Shown: one piece after another, positions 8,855 to 17,847 of the stretch | Layout: each line of letters begins with the position of its first letter | Position numbering within the stretch: position 1 is the stretch's first letter | Source: Prevotella vespertina | Lineage (GTDB): Bacteria; Bacteroidota; Bacteroidia; Bacteroidales; Bacteroidaceae | Length of the DNA stretch: 64,000 nucleotides | Assembly: GCF_009728485.1 (NCBI RefSeq) | Contig: NZ_VVIQ01000003.1 | Coordinates: forward strand, 124,001-188,000 | Direction: 5' to 3' | Program-made: the position numbers and the translations under genes | The notes under the pieces: model-generated | The model's input: only the letters and a program-made list of their open reading frames with translations | Told to the model about the DNA's origin: nothing | Databases searched by the model: none

Positions 8855-9223
8855 TTACTTGTTAAGACCGCGGTTGTTCAATGTAACATTGAGGAGCTTT
8901 ACATACTCGCGATACTGACTATTGTTTAAAACATAGTGCATATAAGAAAGATCCTTCTTGATGGCAGCATTTACTTTAGCCTCACGCTCAGAGCTATCAG
9001 ATACAGCTGCATTCATCATCTCTGCTGAGAAAGTGCGGTTAATATCCTCTACTACATCTACCTGATCCTGGTTGAGATTAAGAGCACGGCTCAATGCATA
9101 TGTGCTGAGATTGAACTTGTATGCGTTGGTTGTTGCTGTGTTGTTATCGTTCTCACCTGCTGCAAAAGCCATTGTCATACTCATTACTGCTACTACTGTC
9201 AATACAATCTTCTTCATATTCAT
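8855..9223 (-). CDS. Small secreted protein of unknown function
   Basis: 122 residues from the preferred start MNMKKIVL, which follows an AAAGGAAA ribosome-binding-like stretch; an upstream in-frame ATG at 9250 adds nine polar residues before the signal peptide and is less likely. The signal peptide ends in MAFA-A at about residue 22. The mature part is helical with no cysteines and ends NNRGLNK. I do not recognise the family beyond a general likeness to Prevotella hypothetical proteins. It has its own promoter (9304-9311), a pair of TTGA-N6-TCAA dyads upstream and a strong terminator, so it is a single-gene unit with dedicated control. Confidence 0.82.
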   Translation of the reverse strand: MNMKKIVLTVVAVMSMTMAFAAGENDNNTATTNAYKFNLSTYALSRALNLNQDQVDVVEDINRTFSAEMMNAAVSDSSEREAKVNAAIKKDLSYMHYVLNNSQYREYVKLLNVTLNNRGLNK

Positions 9224-9303
9224 TTTCCTTTCTTTAGTCAAAGGCGTCATTTACGATGCCTCTTGTTATCTTTAAATCTGTAGTTTTATCTTGTTTACGA
9301 TTG

Positions 9304-9311
9304 CAAAGTTA
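9304..9311 (-). promoter_or_regulatory. Promoter -7 element TAACTTTG for the 122-residue secreted protein
   Basis: TAACTTTG on the minus strand matches the Bacteroidetes TAnnTTTG element. It lies 80 bases before the preferred start codon. Confidence 0.75.
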
Positions 9312-9371
9312 GTAGGTTTTTGGCATATACAATGATTAATCAACACATTTTCGTGCTTTTATCTTATATTT

Positions 9372-9404
9372 TTGACACATATCAAGAGGTTTGATATATA
9401 TCAG
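9372..9404. promoter_or_regulatory. Pair of TTGA-N6-TCAA dyads upstream of the promoter
   Basis: TTGACACATATCAA at 9372-9385 and TTGATATATATCAG at 9391-9404 start 19 bp apart. The first begins 61 bases upstream of the end of the -7 element. Exactly the same geometry recurs at 24573-24605, which argues for a binding site of one regulator. The regulator is unknown. Confidence 0.6.
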
Positions 9405-9510
9405 CAACAAAATCATACTTTTGACTATCTTTTCCGTTACAAACCATATTCTAAAGGACTGCAAATCGAAAAATCAGTAACTAAGAAGGTGCTATCTCGT
9501 TTTAAATAAC

Positions 9511-9518
9511 TATCTTTG
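9511..9518 (+). promoter_or_regulatory. Promoter -7 element TATCTTTG for slyD-aroC
   Basis: TATCTTTG matches TAnnTTTG and is placed 40 bases before the slyD start codon. No clear TTTG is seen 19-21 bases upstream. Confidence 0.65.
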
Positions 9519-9558
9519 CATACCCTTTACAACATATTATATATAAAGAAAAACGATA

Positions 9559-10155
9559 ATGAAGGAAAATACACATCGACTCATCGTGGTCAAATATGAG
9601 TTAAATAGCGTAGAGAATGGAGTTGAACACTTCATTGAAAAGACTGAGGAACAAAAGCCAATGCAGTTCTATACGGGTTGCGACATGGCTTTGCCAGCCT
9701 TTGAAGAGGAGATTGTTAAGCACGAAACAGGCGCTAACTTTGAGTTCTCACTTACTAAGGAGCAGGCTTACGGGGAGCATGATGCAAACAGCGTGTTGGC
9801 TCTTGACAAGGAAACTTTCAGTGTGAATGGTGAGTTCGACGCAAAGAATATCTACAAAGATGCGATTGTTCCATTGCAAAACGAGCAGGGACAACGATTC
9901 TTGGGTAAGGTGCTTGAGGTGTCAGAGGATAAGGTTACGATTGATTTAAACCATCCGCTCGCTGGTAAGGATTTGATGTTTCGCGGACAGGTTATCGAGA
10001 ATCGCGAGGCAAGCGAGGCTGAAGTTAAAGACTTCTTTGACCGCATGAACCAGCATCATTGTGGATGTGGCGGAGGCTGCGGAAGCAACTGTGGCGATGG
10101 TGATAGCTGTGGCTGTGGTGGCGGATGTGGTGATGGCTGCAACTGTGGCAACTGA
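9559..10155 (+). CDS. slyD: FKBP-type peptidyl-prolyl isomerase with metal-binding tail, SlyD-like
   Basis: 198 residues. The first 150 have the SlyD layout: an FKBP half, the inserted flap with Y-G-E-H-D around residues 73-77, then the returning FKBP half with [11 protein letters not shown]. The last 35 residues consist almost only of Cys, Gly, His and Asn with many CGC and CGG groups, a tail that in E. coli SlyD binds nickel. Its role is prolyl isomerisation and chaperoning, possibly with metal storage or delivery. The aroC start codon follows after 2 bases, so the two genes are probably translationally coupled although functionally unrelated. Confidence 0.93.
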   Translation: MKENTHRLIVVKYELNSVENGVEHFIEKTEEQKPMQFYTGCDMALPAFEEEIVKHETGANFEFSLTKEQAYGEHDANSVLALDKETFSVNGEFDAKNIYKDAIVPLQNEQGQRFLGKVLEVSEDKVTIDLNHPLAGKDLMFRGQVIENREASEAEVKDFFDRMNQHHCGCGGGCGSNCGDGDSCGCGGGCGDGCNCGN

Positions 10156-10157
10156 TT

Positions 10158-11246
10158 ATGAACACGTTTGGTAAGCTCTTTACACTAACTACCTTCGGCG
10201 AGAGTCATGGTGTGGCTGTCGGTGGTGTGGTGGATGGAATGCCGTCTGGTATTCCTATCGACATCGATTTCATACAACGAGAATTGGCTCGACGTAAACC
10301 TGGACAAAGTAGGATTACGACTGACAGGAAGGAACTGGATCAGGTGGAACTACTGAGTGGTGTATTCGAAGGAAAGTCTACTGGAACTCCTATTGGCTTC
10401 ATCGTAAGGAATAGGAATCAGCAGTCAAAGGACTATGATAGCATCGCCAATCTCTTTAGACCCTCTCATGCCGATTACACCTATTATAATAAGTATGGCA
10501 TTCGAGACTATCGAGGAGGAGGTCGCGCATCGGCTCGCATCACCCTTTCACGTGTCGTTGCTGGTGCGTTGGCAAAGTTAGTTCTAAAACAGAAGGGTAT
10601 TAGTATTACAGCTTACACTAGTCAGGTGGGCGATATAACGCTTGACAAAGACTACCAAAAATATGATTTCTCGCTCATAGAAAGTAATCTCGTGCGCTGT
10701 CCAGAACCAAAGAAAGCGAAGGAAATGGAGGCACTCATCGCTGAAATGAAGCGTGAAGGAGACACGATCGGAGGCGTAATTACTTGTGTTATTAAGGGGT
10801 GCCCTGTCGGATTGGGAGAGCCTGAATTCGATAAGCTACATGCGCAACTAGGTGCTGCAATGCTTAGTATCAATGCAGCGAAAGGGTTCGAGTATGGAGA
10901 GGGATTTGCAGGTTCCTCATGGCGAGGTAGCCAACAGAACGATGTATTTAGCCCCTCTTCTGAAAAGCAACAAGCGCATGGTATCAAAACAAAAACGAAT
11001 CATAGCGGAGGAATACAAGGCGGTATAAGCAATGGAGAAGATATCTATTTCCGTGTTGCATTCAAGCCTGTTGCCACCTTATTGATGGAACAAGAAACGG
11101 TCAATAAAGAGGGAGAAGCAACGAAGATAGACGTTCATGGGCGTCATGACCCATGTGTTCTGCCACGTGCCGTACCTATTGTTGAAGCGATGGCAGCCAT
11201 GACAATACTTGATGCCTTGCTTGTTGACAATGCCAAACGAATATAA
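10158..11246 (+). CDS. aroC: Chorismate synthase
   Basis: 362 residues, normal length. It converts 5-enolpyruvylshikimate-3-phosphate to chorismate with reduced FMN, the last step of the shikimate pathway. Family signatures are visible: the N-terminal TTFGESHG with the catalytic His, RGGGRASAR in the first third, and the C-terminal [18 protein letters not shown]. The gene follows slyD by 2 bases and ends in a hairpin terminator 34 bases after the stop, so slyD-aroC is a two-gene unit. Confidence 0.97.
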   Translation: MNTFGKLFTLTTFGESHGVAVGGVVDGMPSGIPIDIDFIQRELARRKPGQSRITTDRKELDQVELLSGVFEGKSTGTPIGFIVRNRNQQSKDYDSIANLFRPSHADYTYYNKYGIRDYRGGGRASARITLSRVVAGALAKLVLKQKGISITAYTSQVGDITLDKDYQKYDFSLIESNLVRCPEPKKAKEMEALIAEMKREGDTIGGVITCVIKGCPVGLGEPEFDKLHAQLGAAMLSINAAKGFEYGEGFAGSSWRGSQQNDVFSPSSEKQQAHGIKTKTNHSGGIQGGISNGEDIYFRVAFKPVATLLMEQETVNKEGEATKIDVHGRHDPCVLPRAVPIVEAMAAMTILDALLVDNAKRI

Positions 11247-11280
11247 GCTACACACGTCGTGGACGTAAGAATACAAAAAA

Positions 11281-11320
11281 GAGGATGCCGTAACCATTCT
11301 TATTGATGGTTGGCATCCTC
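11281..11320 (+). terminator. Terminator of slyD-aroC
   Basis: A stem of GAGGATGCC and its complement, extended by a second short pairing with a bulge, followed by TTCTTTT. The remaining bases to 11558 are non-coding with no further signal that I can see. Confidence 0.8.
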
Positions 11321-11558
11321 TTCTTTTATGCTCTCTTCAAGGCGAACAAATGCTCCTCTATCTTACTCCTATTCGCCCTTATATCAAGAGAGAAGACTTT
11401 GTTGGAAGAGAAAATAGACTATTATTTATTCCCTTATAACCTATTATGCGGAAACTTTTAGTTTATTTTCCCAGTCAGAGTGGTATCTTTTCAAACTCAC
11501 AGGAGTTTCTTCTCCAACATAGATAACAATCTCTTGATTGATTGGCAACCAATTCCTT

Positions 11559-12113
11559 TTATGCTTCCAAGGTCTTCACAAACTCATTCAAGGCTTTGCC
11601 ACCATCTAAAGATGGAGCCAACTCACCCAAAACGTGTAGTTGCCTCTCTCCTATCATCGCCTTTAAATCCTTACAAGTATTCAACACGCAGACATCACCA
11701 GCTAGTCCGCAGACATCAATCTGATCGATGTGGTGATCAACAAGGAGCTCTAAAAGCAGTCTTGCAGACCTTTTATTCTGCAGAATGGAATATTCCTCTC
11801 GATTAATAGTATCGCCTTTATAAAGCATTTGAAAACTATCAGAACTCTCATTAAGAGCTACCAACAACGATTGCCATAAGGCTGCGCCAGCTGAATGTTG
11901 GACGCAATGACGAGGCCATTGACCACCTTCATCAGCAAAAGAACTATGATGATAAGGATGCCAATCTGAGGTTACAACCTTCACAGAATACTCCTCGCCA
12001 TGCGCACGAACATACTCTGCAAGTGCATCCATAGCCACTGCTGCACCAGGAACTGGCAATGATCCACTGATGAAATCGACTTGTGGATCGACTATCAAAA
12101 GCATTTTCTTCAT
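11559..12113 (-). CDS. pncA: Nicotinamidase (isochorismatase-fold hydrolase)
   Basis: 184 residues. It hydrolyses nicotinamide to nicotinate for NAD salvage. The catalytic triad residues are visible: Asp in IVDPQVDF (residue 9), Lys in YKGDTINREEYS and Cys in GLAGDVCVLNT. The metal-binding DWHPYHHSSF and WPRHCVQ motifs are characteristic of nicotinamidase within the isochorismatase superfamily. It follows pyrD on the minus strand with a 35-base gap and may be co-transcribed with it. Confidence 0.93.
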   Translation of the reverse strand: MKKMLLIVDPQVDFISGSLPVPGAAVAMDALAEYVRAHGEEYSVKVVTSDWHPYHHSSFADEGGQWPRHCVQHSAGAALWQSLLVALNESSDSFQMLYKGDTINREEYSILQNKRSARLLLELLVDHHIDQIDVCGLAGDVCVLNTCKDLKAMIGERQLHVLGELAPSLDGGKALNEFVKTLEA

Positions 12114-12148
12114 AATATTATCTTATATTTTGCGATTGAACTCACCCT

Positions 12149-13057
12149 TTATTCAAGGCAATTTATAATCTCTGTAACCGACTTGCAACCATGTTTATCT
12201 AACCAGGAATTAATTCCGTCACGCACCTTAATGGTCACTTGTGGGTCGATGAAGTTGGCTGTTCCTATTTGAATAGCAGTTGCCCCTGCCATAAGAAACT
12301 CTATTGCATCTTCTGCTGTTGATATACCTCCTAGTCCAATAACTGGTATCTTTACGGCTCTTGCAACATCATTCACCATACGTACGGCGACTGGTTTTAT
12401 GGCAGGACCACTCAATCCTCCTGTGCGAATACTCAGCTTTGAACGACGACTTTCGATGTCTATTGCCATTCCCATAAGGGTGTTGATGAGTGAGACAGAA
12501 TCAGCTCCCTCATCCTCACAAGCACGTGCAATACTAGCGATATCGGTCACATTAGGCGATAATTTCACTATCATTGTCTTGTGATAATACTGTCGGACAG
12601 CCTTCACAATAGTAGAAGCTCCAGAACAGGTAACGCCAAACGACATGCCACCCTCTTTCACATTAGGACAGGAGATATTCACTTCTATTGCAGGGATAGC
12701 GTCTAGCTCGTTTAATTTTGCTGCTGTTTCTGCATACGACTCGGGAGAGTTTCCACTCACATTAACAATCATATTCGTATCAATATCACGTATCTCGGGA
12801 TAGATATGATCGATGAAGTAGTCCACTCCTTTATTCTGCAGACCAACGCAATTAAGCATTCCTTGATGTGTTTCAACCATACGTGGATAATCATTCCCTT
12901 CGCGTGGTTCGAGCGTAGTACCCTTTACGATTATTCCTCCAAGCTCTTCCAATGGGACGAAATCAGCAAACTCAAGACCATAGCCAAATGTTCCACTGGC
13001 TGTCATTACTGGATTCTTCAGATGTAAGTGACCTATATTTACATTCAAATCTGCCAT
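12149..13057 (-). CDS. pyrD: Dihydroorotate dehydrogenase B, catalytic subunit
   Basis: 302 residues, class 1B. It oxidises dihydroorotate to orotate with FMN in pyrimidine synthesis. The start [13 protein letters not shown], the [11 protein letters not shown] segment with the active-site Cys, and [19 protein letters not shown] for phosphate binding are typical. Class 1B enzymes pass electrons to NAD through PyrK, and pyrK lies immediately upstream on the same strand (117-base gap), which supports the class assignment. pyrC is also in this window, at 32599-33948. Confidence 0.97.
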   Translation of the reverse strand: MADLNVNIGHLHLKNPVMTASGTFGYGLEFADFVPLEELGGIIVKGTTLEPREGNDYPRMVETHQGMLNCVGLQNKGVDYFIDHIYPEIRDIDTNMIVNVSGNSPESYAETAAKLNELDAIPAIEVNISCPNVKEGGMSFGVTCSGASTIVKAVRQYYHKTMIVKLSPNVTDIASIARACEDEGADSVSLINTLMGMAIDIESRRSKLSIRTGGLSGPAIKPVAVRMVNDVARAVKIPVIGLGGISTAEDAIEFLMAGATAIQIGTANFIDPQVTIKVRDGINSWLDKHGCKSVTEIINCLE

Positions 13058-13174
13058 AGATTCATCATTTATTTTTACATATTTAGCTTATACCTTATGG
13101 ATAACTACACCTTATACTAGGCTTATTCTCATTCTTAGATTCGTAAGTTTTCAGATGTTGTTATCACTATTTTC

Positions 13175-13945
13175 TCACCACATCAACTTCTGCGTATCAA
13201 AGACGGGACCCTCCTTACATACGCAAAGATTGCCCTCAATGGTCTTCTCAACGCAACACAAACAGGCTCCGACACCGCATGCCATCATATTCTCCAAGGA
13301 CGCTTCGCAGGGGATAGAAGCCTTTTGAGCATACAGAGCAACAGCCTTCATCATAGGTTTAGGTCCACAAGTAGAGATGCGATCGAAGTGTTCTTTGGAC
13401 AGAACGGAGTGATTCGTAACAAATCCTTTCTCACCTGCTGAACCATCTTCAGTGGTAATGCACACCTCTCCATAGGCTTTGAAAAGTTCTAGTTCTGCAA
13501 GATCAGATGCCGTGCGAGCACCTAAAAGAAAAACGGGACAGGCTCCGGCATCCTTTATGGTTTTACCAAAATAAAGCAAAGGAGCAACTCCAACACCACC
13601 GCCAACAAGCAAGATACGTTCGCCAGGACGACTAGGTGGAGTGAAGGTGTTACCCAATGGGAGTACACAATTAAGTTTATCGCCAATATGAAGGCGCCCA
13701 AGCATGCGCGTTCCATCGCCTATGGTGGCAACTAACAACCATAATTCATTACGTTCGCGATCGATAAAATTAATAGAAATAGGACGGCGAAGAAAGGTAG
13801 AAGGTGAGCCGTCCACTCTCACTTCTACAAACTGACCAGGAAGCATCTCAGGTAGAGGCTTGTCATCAGTGAGTCGAATGAGAACATTCTTATCATTGAC
13901 CTGCTCTACAGAAGAGACCTTCAAGTCGAGGACATACTTCTTCAT
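13175..13945 (-). CDS. pyrK: Dihydroorotate dehydrogenase electron transfer subunit
   Basis: 256 residues. It carries FAD and a [2Fe-2S] cluster and couples PyrD to NAD. The FAD motif FLRRPISI lies near residue 53. The NAD-binding LLVGGGVGVAPLLYFGK follows near residue 110. The C-terminal cysteines CGVGACLCCVEK and a later C bind the cluster. Its promoter -7 (TATCTTTG, 13971-13978, minus strand) is the first unit of a 67-bp tandem repeat, so pyrK expression may be driven by repeated promoter elements. Confidence 0.96.
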   Translation of the reverse strand: MKKYVLDLKVSSVEQVNDKNVLIRLTDDKPLPEMLPGQFVEVRVDGSPSTFLRRPISINFIDRERNELWLLVATIGDGTRMLGRLHIGDKLNCVLPLGNTFTPPSRPGERILLVGGGVGVAPLLYFGKTIKDAGACPVFLLGARTASDLAELELFKAYGEVCITTEDGSAGEKGFVTNHSVLSKEHFDRISTCGPKPMMKAVALYAQKASIPCEASLENMMACGVGACLCCVEKTIEGNLCVCKEGPVFDTQKLMW

Positions 13946-13969
13946 CTTTTTATGCTTTGAATGTATTTA

Positions 13970-14237
13970 GCAAAGATAATGCAAACGAGTACAAAGGAAT
14001 GCTCGCATTCACTTTGTCGAGTGCAGCTTAGCTTATGCAAAGATAATGCAAACGAGTACAAAGGAATACTCGCATTCGCTTTGTCGAGTGCAACTTAGCT
14101 TATGCAAAGATAATGCAAACGAGTACAAAGGAATGTTCACATTCGCTTTGTCGAGTGCAACTTAGCTTATGCAAAGATAATGCAAACGAGTACAAAGGAA
14201 TGTTCACATTCGCTTTGTCGAGTGCAGCTTAGCTTAT
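13970..14237. repeat. Four tandem 67-bp repeats carrying promoter elements
   Basis: Units begin at 13970, 14037, 14104 and 14171, with a 10-base partial unit from 14238. Each differs from the others by only a few bases. On the minus strand every unit has TTTGCATTATCTTTGC, including the -7 element TATCTTTG, facing pyrK. Each unit also contains CGAGTACAAAGG and CTTTGTCGAGT, which can pair. The repeat resembles dispersed promoter-containing repeats I associate with Bacteroidales intergenic DNA. Confidence 0.92.
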
Positions 14238-14247
14238 GCAAAGATAC

Positions 14248-14678
14248 ACAAATTATCTATTGAAAGGATAGATACACAAAAAATATCAATGAAAAAACAA
14301 AGAAATGGACAAAACAACACTGCTAACAGCTTTCTTCCATTGCTTCTGCCCCTATCACATAGATTTAAGTTCGGGGTAAAAGTCCATCTTCAAAGGAATG
14401 TACGGATGGTGATTACGGATGGGCTATCTCATTGCAACTTCTATCATAGGTTATACCTTATATAATTAGAAAGACCCAATAGCAGCTATCAAAATGATCC
14501 CCTATAAATAAAGCAAAACATATCCTATTCATAAAGGGAGGGCTCATCTAAGATTATAAAGGATAAAACACAAAGATAGAAATCAGCCTTCCAGAGATAT
14601 AAAGGCTGATTATACTCTGCGCAAAATATCATAGAGCAACCTTACAAGAAATGATGACTTCCAACTTTATTAACCTAC
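14248..14678. other. Gene-free interval with a weak leftward hairpin
   Basis: No convincing coding frame. A 10-bp stem (AATCAGCCTT at 14581-14590 with AAGGCTGATT at 14602-14611) lies 68 bases after the XRE gene on the minus strand and could be its terminator, though the T run is weak. Confidence 0.5.
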
Positions 14679-15149
14679 TTACTTTTTGGGAACAAAACTC
14701 TCCCATGTCTGGTCATCAAAGAAGATTCGAATCTCAGTGATACGCCTTTGTGGTTTGTCAACATATTTTATTTCAGTTCTTGCAGGTGTTTTAAGTGTAT
14801 CAGCAACGTGCTGTGAAGAACCTTGACCATATCCCTCAACAGATGGGGCAGGGCTTGAAGAGAAATTCAAATGACCTTCAGAACTTGTACCATTGACCAC
14901 ACTATTTTCACCATCATCAACTCCTGACGCTGTAACCTGATCCTTAAACATTGGTCCTTGACCATACATTAACCAATCAAGATTGATCTTTGTAAACTTA
15001 CTACGAATAGCCTCAACCGTGTTAAGAGTAGGTTTCGTCCTCCCTGTAAAGATACTACTGAGTGATGCAGATGATATTCCTATAAAATCTGAAAAGGTCT
15101 GTTGAGTCATGTGTTGACTCTCCATTAGTTGTCTAATTCTATCTTTCAT
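14679..15149 (-). CDS. XRE-family helix-turn-helix regulator
   Basis: 156 residues from MKDRIRQL. Residues 1-60 form a lambda-repressor-type HTH with QQTFSDFIGISSASLSSIFTG as the recognition region, and the phrase INLDWLMYGQGPMF that follows HTH domains in many Bacteroidetes regulators. The middle is a low-complexity Ser/Gly linker, and the end (KPQRRITEIRIFFDDQTWESF) is a short conserved-looking tail. An alternative ATG at 15185 adds 12 residues; it is 17 bases from the -7 element and cannot be excluded. No phage genes lie nearby, so a host regulatory role is likely. Confidence 0.85.
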   Translation of the reverse strand: MKDRIRQLMESQHMTQQTFSDFIGISSASLSSIFTGRTKPTLNTVEAIRSKFTKINLDWLMYGQGPMFKDQVTASGVDDGENSVVNGTSSEGHLNFSSSPAPSVEGYGQGSSQHVADTLKTPARTEIKYVDKPQRRITEIRIFFDDQTWESFVPKK

Positions 15150-15201
15150 AACCAAATAATAGGCTTTTTTAGGCTCTAGAGCCATACTTCCATTGATTTT
15201 A

Positions 15202-15232
15202 CAAAGGTAAACAAATAATATTAAACACCAAA
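15202..15232 (-). promoter_or_regulatory. Promoter TTTG-N19-TACCTTTG for the XRE regulator
   Basis: On the minus strand TTTG (15229-15232) and TACCTTTG (15202-15209) are separated by 19 bases, matching the Bacteroidetes housekeeping promoter. Confidence 0.75.
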
Positions 15233-15922
15233 ATCTCTACACAAATAATATAAGTTTGTATATACAACTTTTGATGTTTACAATTTAAAATAGCAAATAA
15301 CTAAATGTGTGCGATTCATATACACATATACAAATCAAAATAGACAACAGAATATCATATATAAGCTGTTCTTTGATCAATATCTTTAATTAACTGGCTA
15401 TTAAAAGCCTATTTATACATTTAAGAAGATAAAATAAAGGGTTATACACTTGTTCGGGCATAAATTTAGGCTATTTTCATTTTATAGCAAGAATATTAAT
15501 TCATATAATTCTGGTTTACAAGTAGTTATATTTAATAATGGCGTGATGTATATTTATTCGTATACATTTTTAAAGCGAGATATACAAGTTTCAAGACTTG
15601 TATTTACATCTCAATGTATGGTTTGGTTACACAAACTATTGTTATTACACTTGTAAATAATATGCAGATTATTTGTATTTGTAAATAAGAATCCTAACTT
15701 CTTAACTTATAATAAATGTGAATAGTAAATGTAATTTTTGAATTTCTGTCTATTTTTAGCGTATTTGCAATATTCATAAACGGAGTATAAGACAAACGAA
15801 AATACGCTCAAAATGAGAAGGTAAGAATACCATAACTACCCTATTATTCAGGGAGTAACACAAAAAAAGTACCCTTTTAAGAGTACTCATTCTAGATCGA
15901 AAAAGAAGGATTTTAGCATAGA
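15233..15922. other. Long AT-rich gene-free interval
   Basis: About 690 bases with strikingly high A+T and only a short, low-complexity open frame (15450-15656) that lacks protein character. I see no RNA gene, array or mobile-element end in it. Confidence 0.55.
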
Positions 15923-15966
15923 AATGGAGATTTTTGAGACTTCAAATTACCAAAAATCTCCATTTA
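15923..15966 (-). terminator. Terminator of holA
   Basis: A 15-bp perfect stem (AAATGGAGATTTTTG and its complement) with a 14-base loop, starting 2 bases after the holA stop codon. Confidence 0.75.
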
Positions 15967-15968
15967 CT

Positions 15969-16994
15969 TTAGTGTAAAACGTAGAAAATTAGCTCTTTCA
16001 TCAATTCTCCAGCACCAGTATAAGGATTATCCAAACCTTTACTCTTACCATCAACTTCACGAATCTTAGAAATAATATCCATAGTTTTGCGTGCTGAATA
16101 ATTTTTCAAACCTGTAATTAAGTCTTTTATTCCCCACGTTGAATTCAAATCTAATGCCCTAGCAATGTCTTGTTCTGAACTCTTATTTGGAGTATAATGT
16201 AGTATCATAAGGTTTTGAAAGAACGAGAAAAGTAAAGGAAGAAAAGAGTAAAGAGAGCCAGCTTTAGGATTATTGTCAAAATATTTGATTATCTGATTTG
16301 CTTTAAATATATCCTTAGAAACAATGGCATTCCTCAATTCGAAAGCATTAAAATCTTTACTTACCCCAATCTCCTTCTCTACTATATCTGGCGTAACACG
16401 TCGATTATCATTAGGGAGATAAATTAGAATTTTATCAAGTTCCGAAACTATACGACTTAGATCAGAACCAATATGATTGGCTATCATCTGGCATGACTTA
16501 GGGTCAATAGTAGCCTTCTTTGACTTCAAATAATTTTGGATGAATTCTGGTAATTGGTAATCTCTCAACTTCTTACTCTCAAAAACTACTCCCATTGCCT
16601 GCGCCAGTCCAATAACTTTCTTACGTGTATCTATTTTCCCATTCTTATGACACCAGACAAGAATAGTTGATTTTACAGGTTTTTTAAGATATCCCTCTAA
16701 AGCCTCTAAAGATCTTATATTTTGCGCCTCTTTTACTATAATCACTTGAAATTCGGCCATCATAGGATATCGCTTAGCCATATCCGTAACTTGTACAGCA
16801 GTCACATCTGAACCAAAACAAATCGTTTGATTAAAATCACATTCTTCTGGTAAAAGAACGTGCGAAGCAATATAGTCAGATATAGTATCGATGTAATAAG
16901 ACTCTTCCCCCATTAACAAATAAAAAGGGGCAAAGTTCCTATTTTTAAGATCCTGCATGATAGCCTGAAATGTTACTCCTTGCTTTGTTGGCAT
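15969..16994 (-). CDS. holA: DNA polymerase III delta subunit
   Basis: 341 residues, normal for delta. It is the clamp-loader wrench subunit that opens the sliding clamp. The N-terminal PFYLLMGEESYYID matches the HolA start, followed by the KRYPMMAEFQVIIVKEAQNI segment and the AAA+-like body with NHIGSDLSRIVSELDKILIYL. There is no functional Walker A motif, as expected for delta. It is transcribed divergently from the HsdR-N-like gene, an arrangement I know as common in Bacteroidetes. dnaX, another clamp-loader gene, is at 35999. Confidence 0.93.
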   Translation of the reverse strand: MPTKQGVTFQAIMQDLKNRNFAPFYLLMGEESYYIDTISDYIASHVLLPEECDFNQTICFGSDVTAVQVTDMAKRYPMMAEFQVIIVKEAQNIRSLEALEGYLKKPVKSTILVWCHKNGKIDTRKKVIGLAQAMGVVFESKKLRDYQLPEFIQNYLKSKKATIDPKSCQMIANHIGSDLSRIVSELDKILIYLPNDNRRVTPDIVEKEIGVSKDFNAFELRNAIVSKDIFKANQIIKYFDNNPKAGSLYSFLPLLFSFFQNLMILHYTPNKSSEQDIARALDLNSTWGIKDLITGLKNYSARKTMDIISKIREVDGKSKGLDNPYTGAGELMKELIFYVLH

Positions 16995-17006
16995 TTACTT
17001 TTTTAT

Positions 17007-17115
17007 TAACTTTGCATTTAGAATAGATTGTTACCATGTCTGAAGTCACCTATTTCCATAGAAATTAAGAATTAACTTCACCATAACCATGGCTGAATCC
17101 TTTCATGCAAAGTTA
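17007..17115. promoter_or_regulatory. Overlapping divergent promoters of holA and the HsdR-N-like gene
   Basis: TAACTTTG lies on the plus strand at 17007-17014 (toward 17198) and on the minus strand at 17108-17115 (toward holA). The two -7 elements point at each other across the gap, so the predicted transcripts would overlap by about 90 bases. Confidence 0.55.
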
Positions 17116-17197
17116 ATAGAAAAGAGATAGAAAACAAAATTTTCATTTGACTTTCGCCTTATCGTTTTCACCTTATTATATATAGGAATTGTCCAAA

Positions 17198-17647
17198 ATG
17201 ATACAACTTACTCTCCCTCCATATCAAATTAGAGTGAAAGAGACACATGGTCGAAAGCAAATTTTCGACATCCTACGTAGAAAATATGTTGCACTCACTC
17301 CAGAAGAATGGGTACGCCAACACTTCATACATTATCTCGTTGAACATAAGAATTACCCATCCTCATTACTTGCCAATGAGGTTTCTTTGCAGATTGGAGA
17401 GAAAAGGATGAGAGCGGATAGTGTGTTGTATGATAACCAACTACACCCTCGCATGATCATAGAATACAAAGCACCCAATATCACATTAACACAGAAAGTG
17501 TTTGACCAAATCACAGTCTACAATTTACTACTTCATGTAGATTACCTCATTGTATCGAATGGTATGATTACATACATCTGTAAGATGGATTACGAGAAGC
17601 AAACATATAAGTTTTTAGAAGCTATTCCCAATTATGAAAATATTTAA
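17198..17647 (+). CDS. Stand-alone HsdR-N-like nuclease-domain protein
   Basis: 149 residues. It resembles the N-terminal domain of type I restriction HsdR subunits and carries a PD-(D/E)xK-type signature: Asp in RADSVLYD, then Glu-Tyr-Lys in MIIEYKAP. No helicase domain and no hsdM or hsdS genes are nearby, so it is not a restriction system by itself. Such single-domain proteins occur widely in Bacteroidetes next to holA; their role is unknown. ATG at 17198 is chosen over a TTG nine bases earlier. Confidence 0.85.
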   Translation: MIQLTLPPYQIRVKETHGRKQIFDILRRKYVALTPEEWVRQHFIHYLVEHKNYPSSLLANEVSLQIGEKRMRADSVLYDNQLHPRMIIEYKAPNITLTQKVFDQITVYNLLLHVDYLIVSNGMITYICKMDYEKQTYKFLEAIPNYENI

Positions 17648-17847
17648 CATACATAACTCTTAAAAGTATCTTTTATCACACAAATTACTTTACATCATTC
17701 TGCATCTATTCAATGATATACATTATATTTGGCTTCCAATCCCAAAGGCAAAAGACAAGCTTCTCCCAACTTGGCATTATCTTTGTGAACTAATATAAGA
17801 TATAAGGAACAATATTAATAAGACCGAAAACATCAAAATAGAACAAC

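Noticed and set aside
15450..15656. 68-codon frame in the AT-rich gap before holA
   Set aside because: Composition and residues look random (rich in Tyr, Phe, Ser and Asn); no ribosome-binding site or promoter.
17198..17647. Type I restriction system
   Set aside because: Only the N-terminal domain of HsdR is present; no HsdM, HsdS or helicase is encoded in the window.
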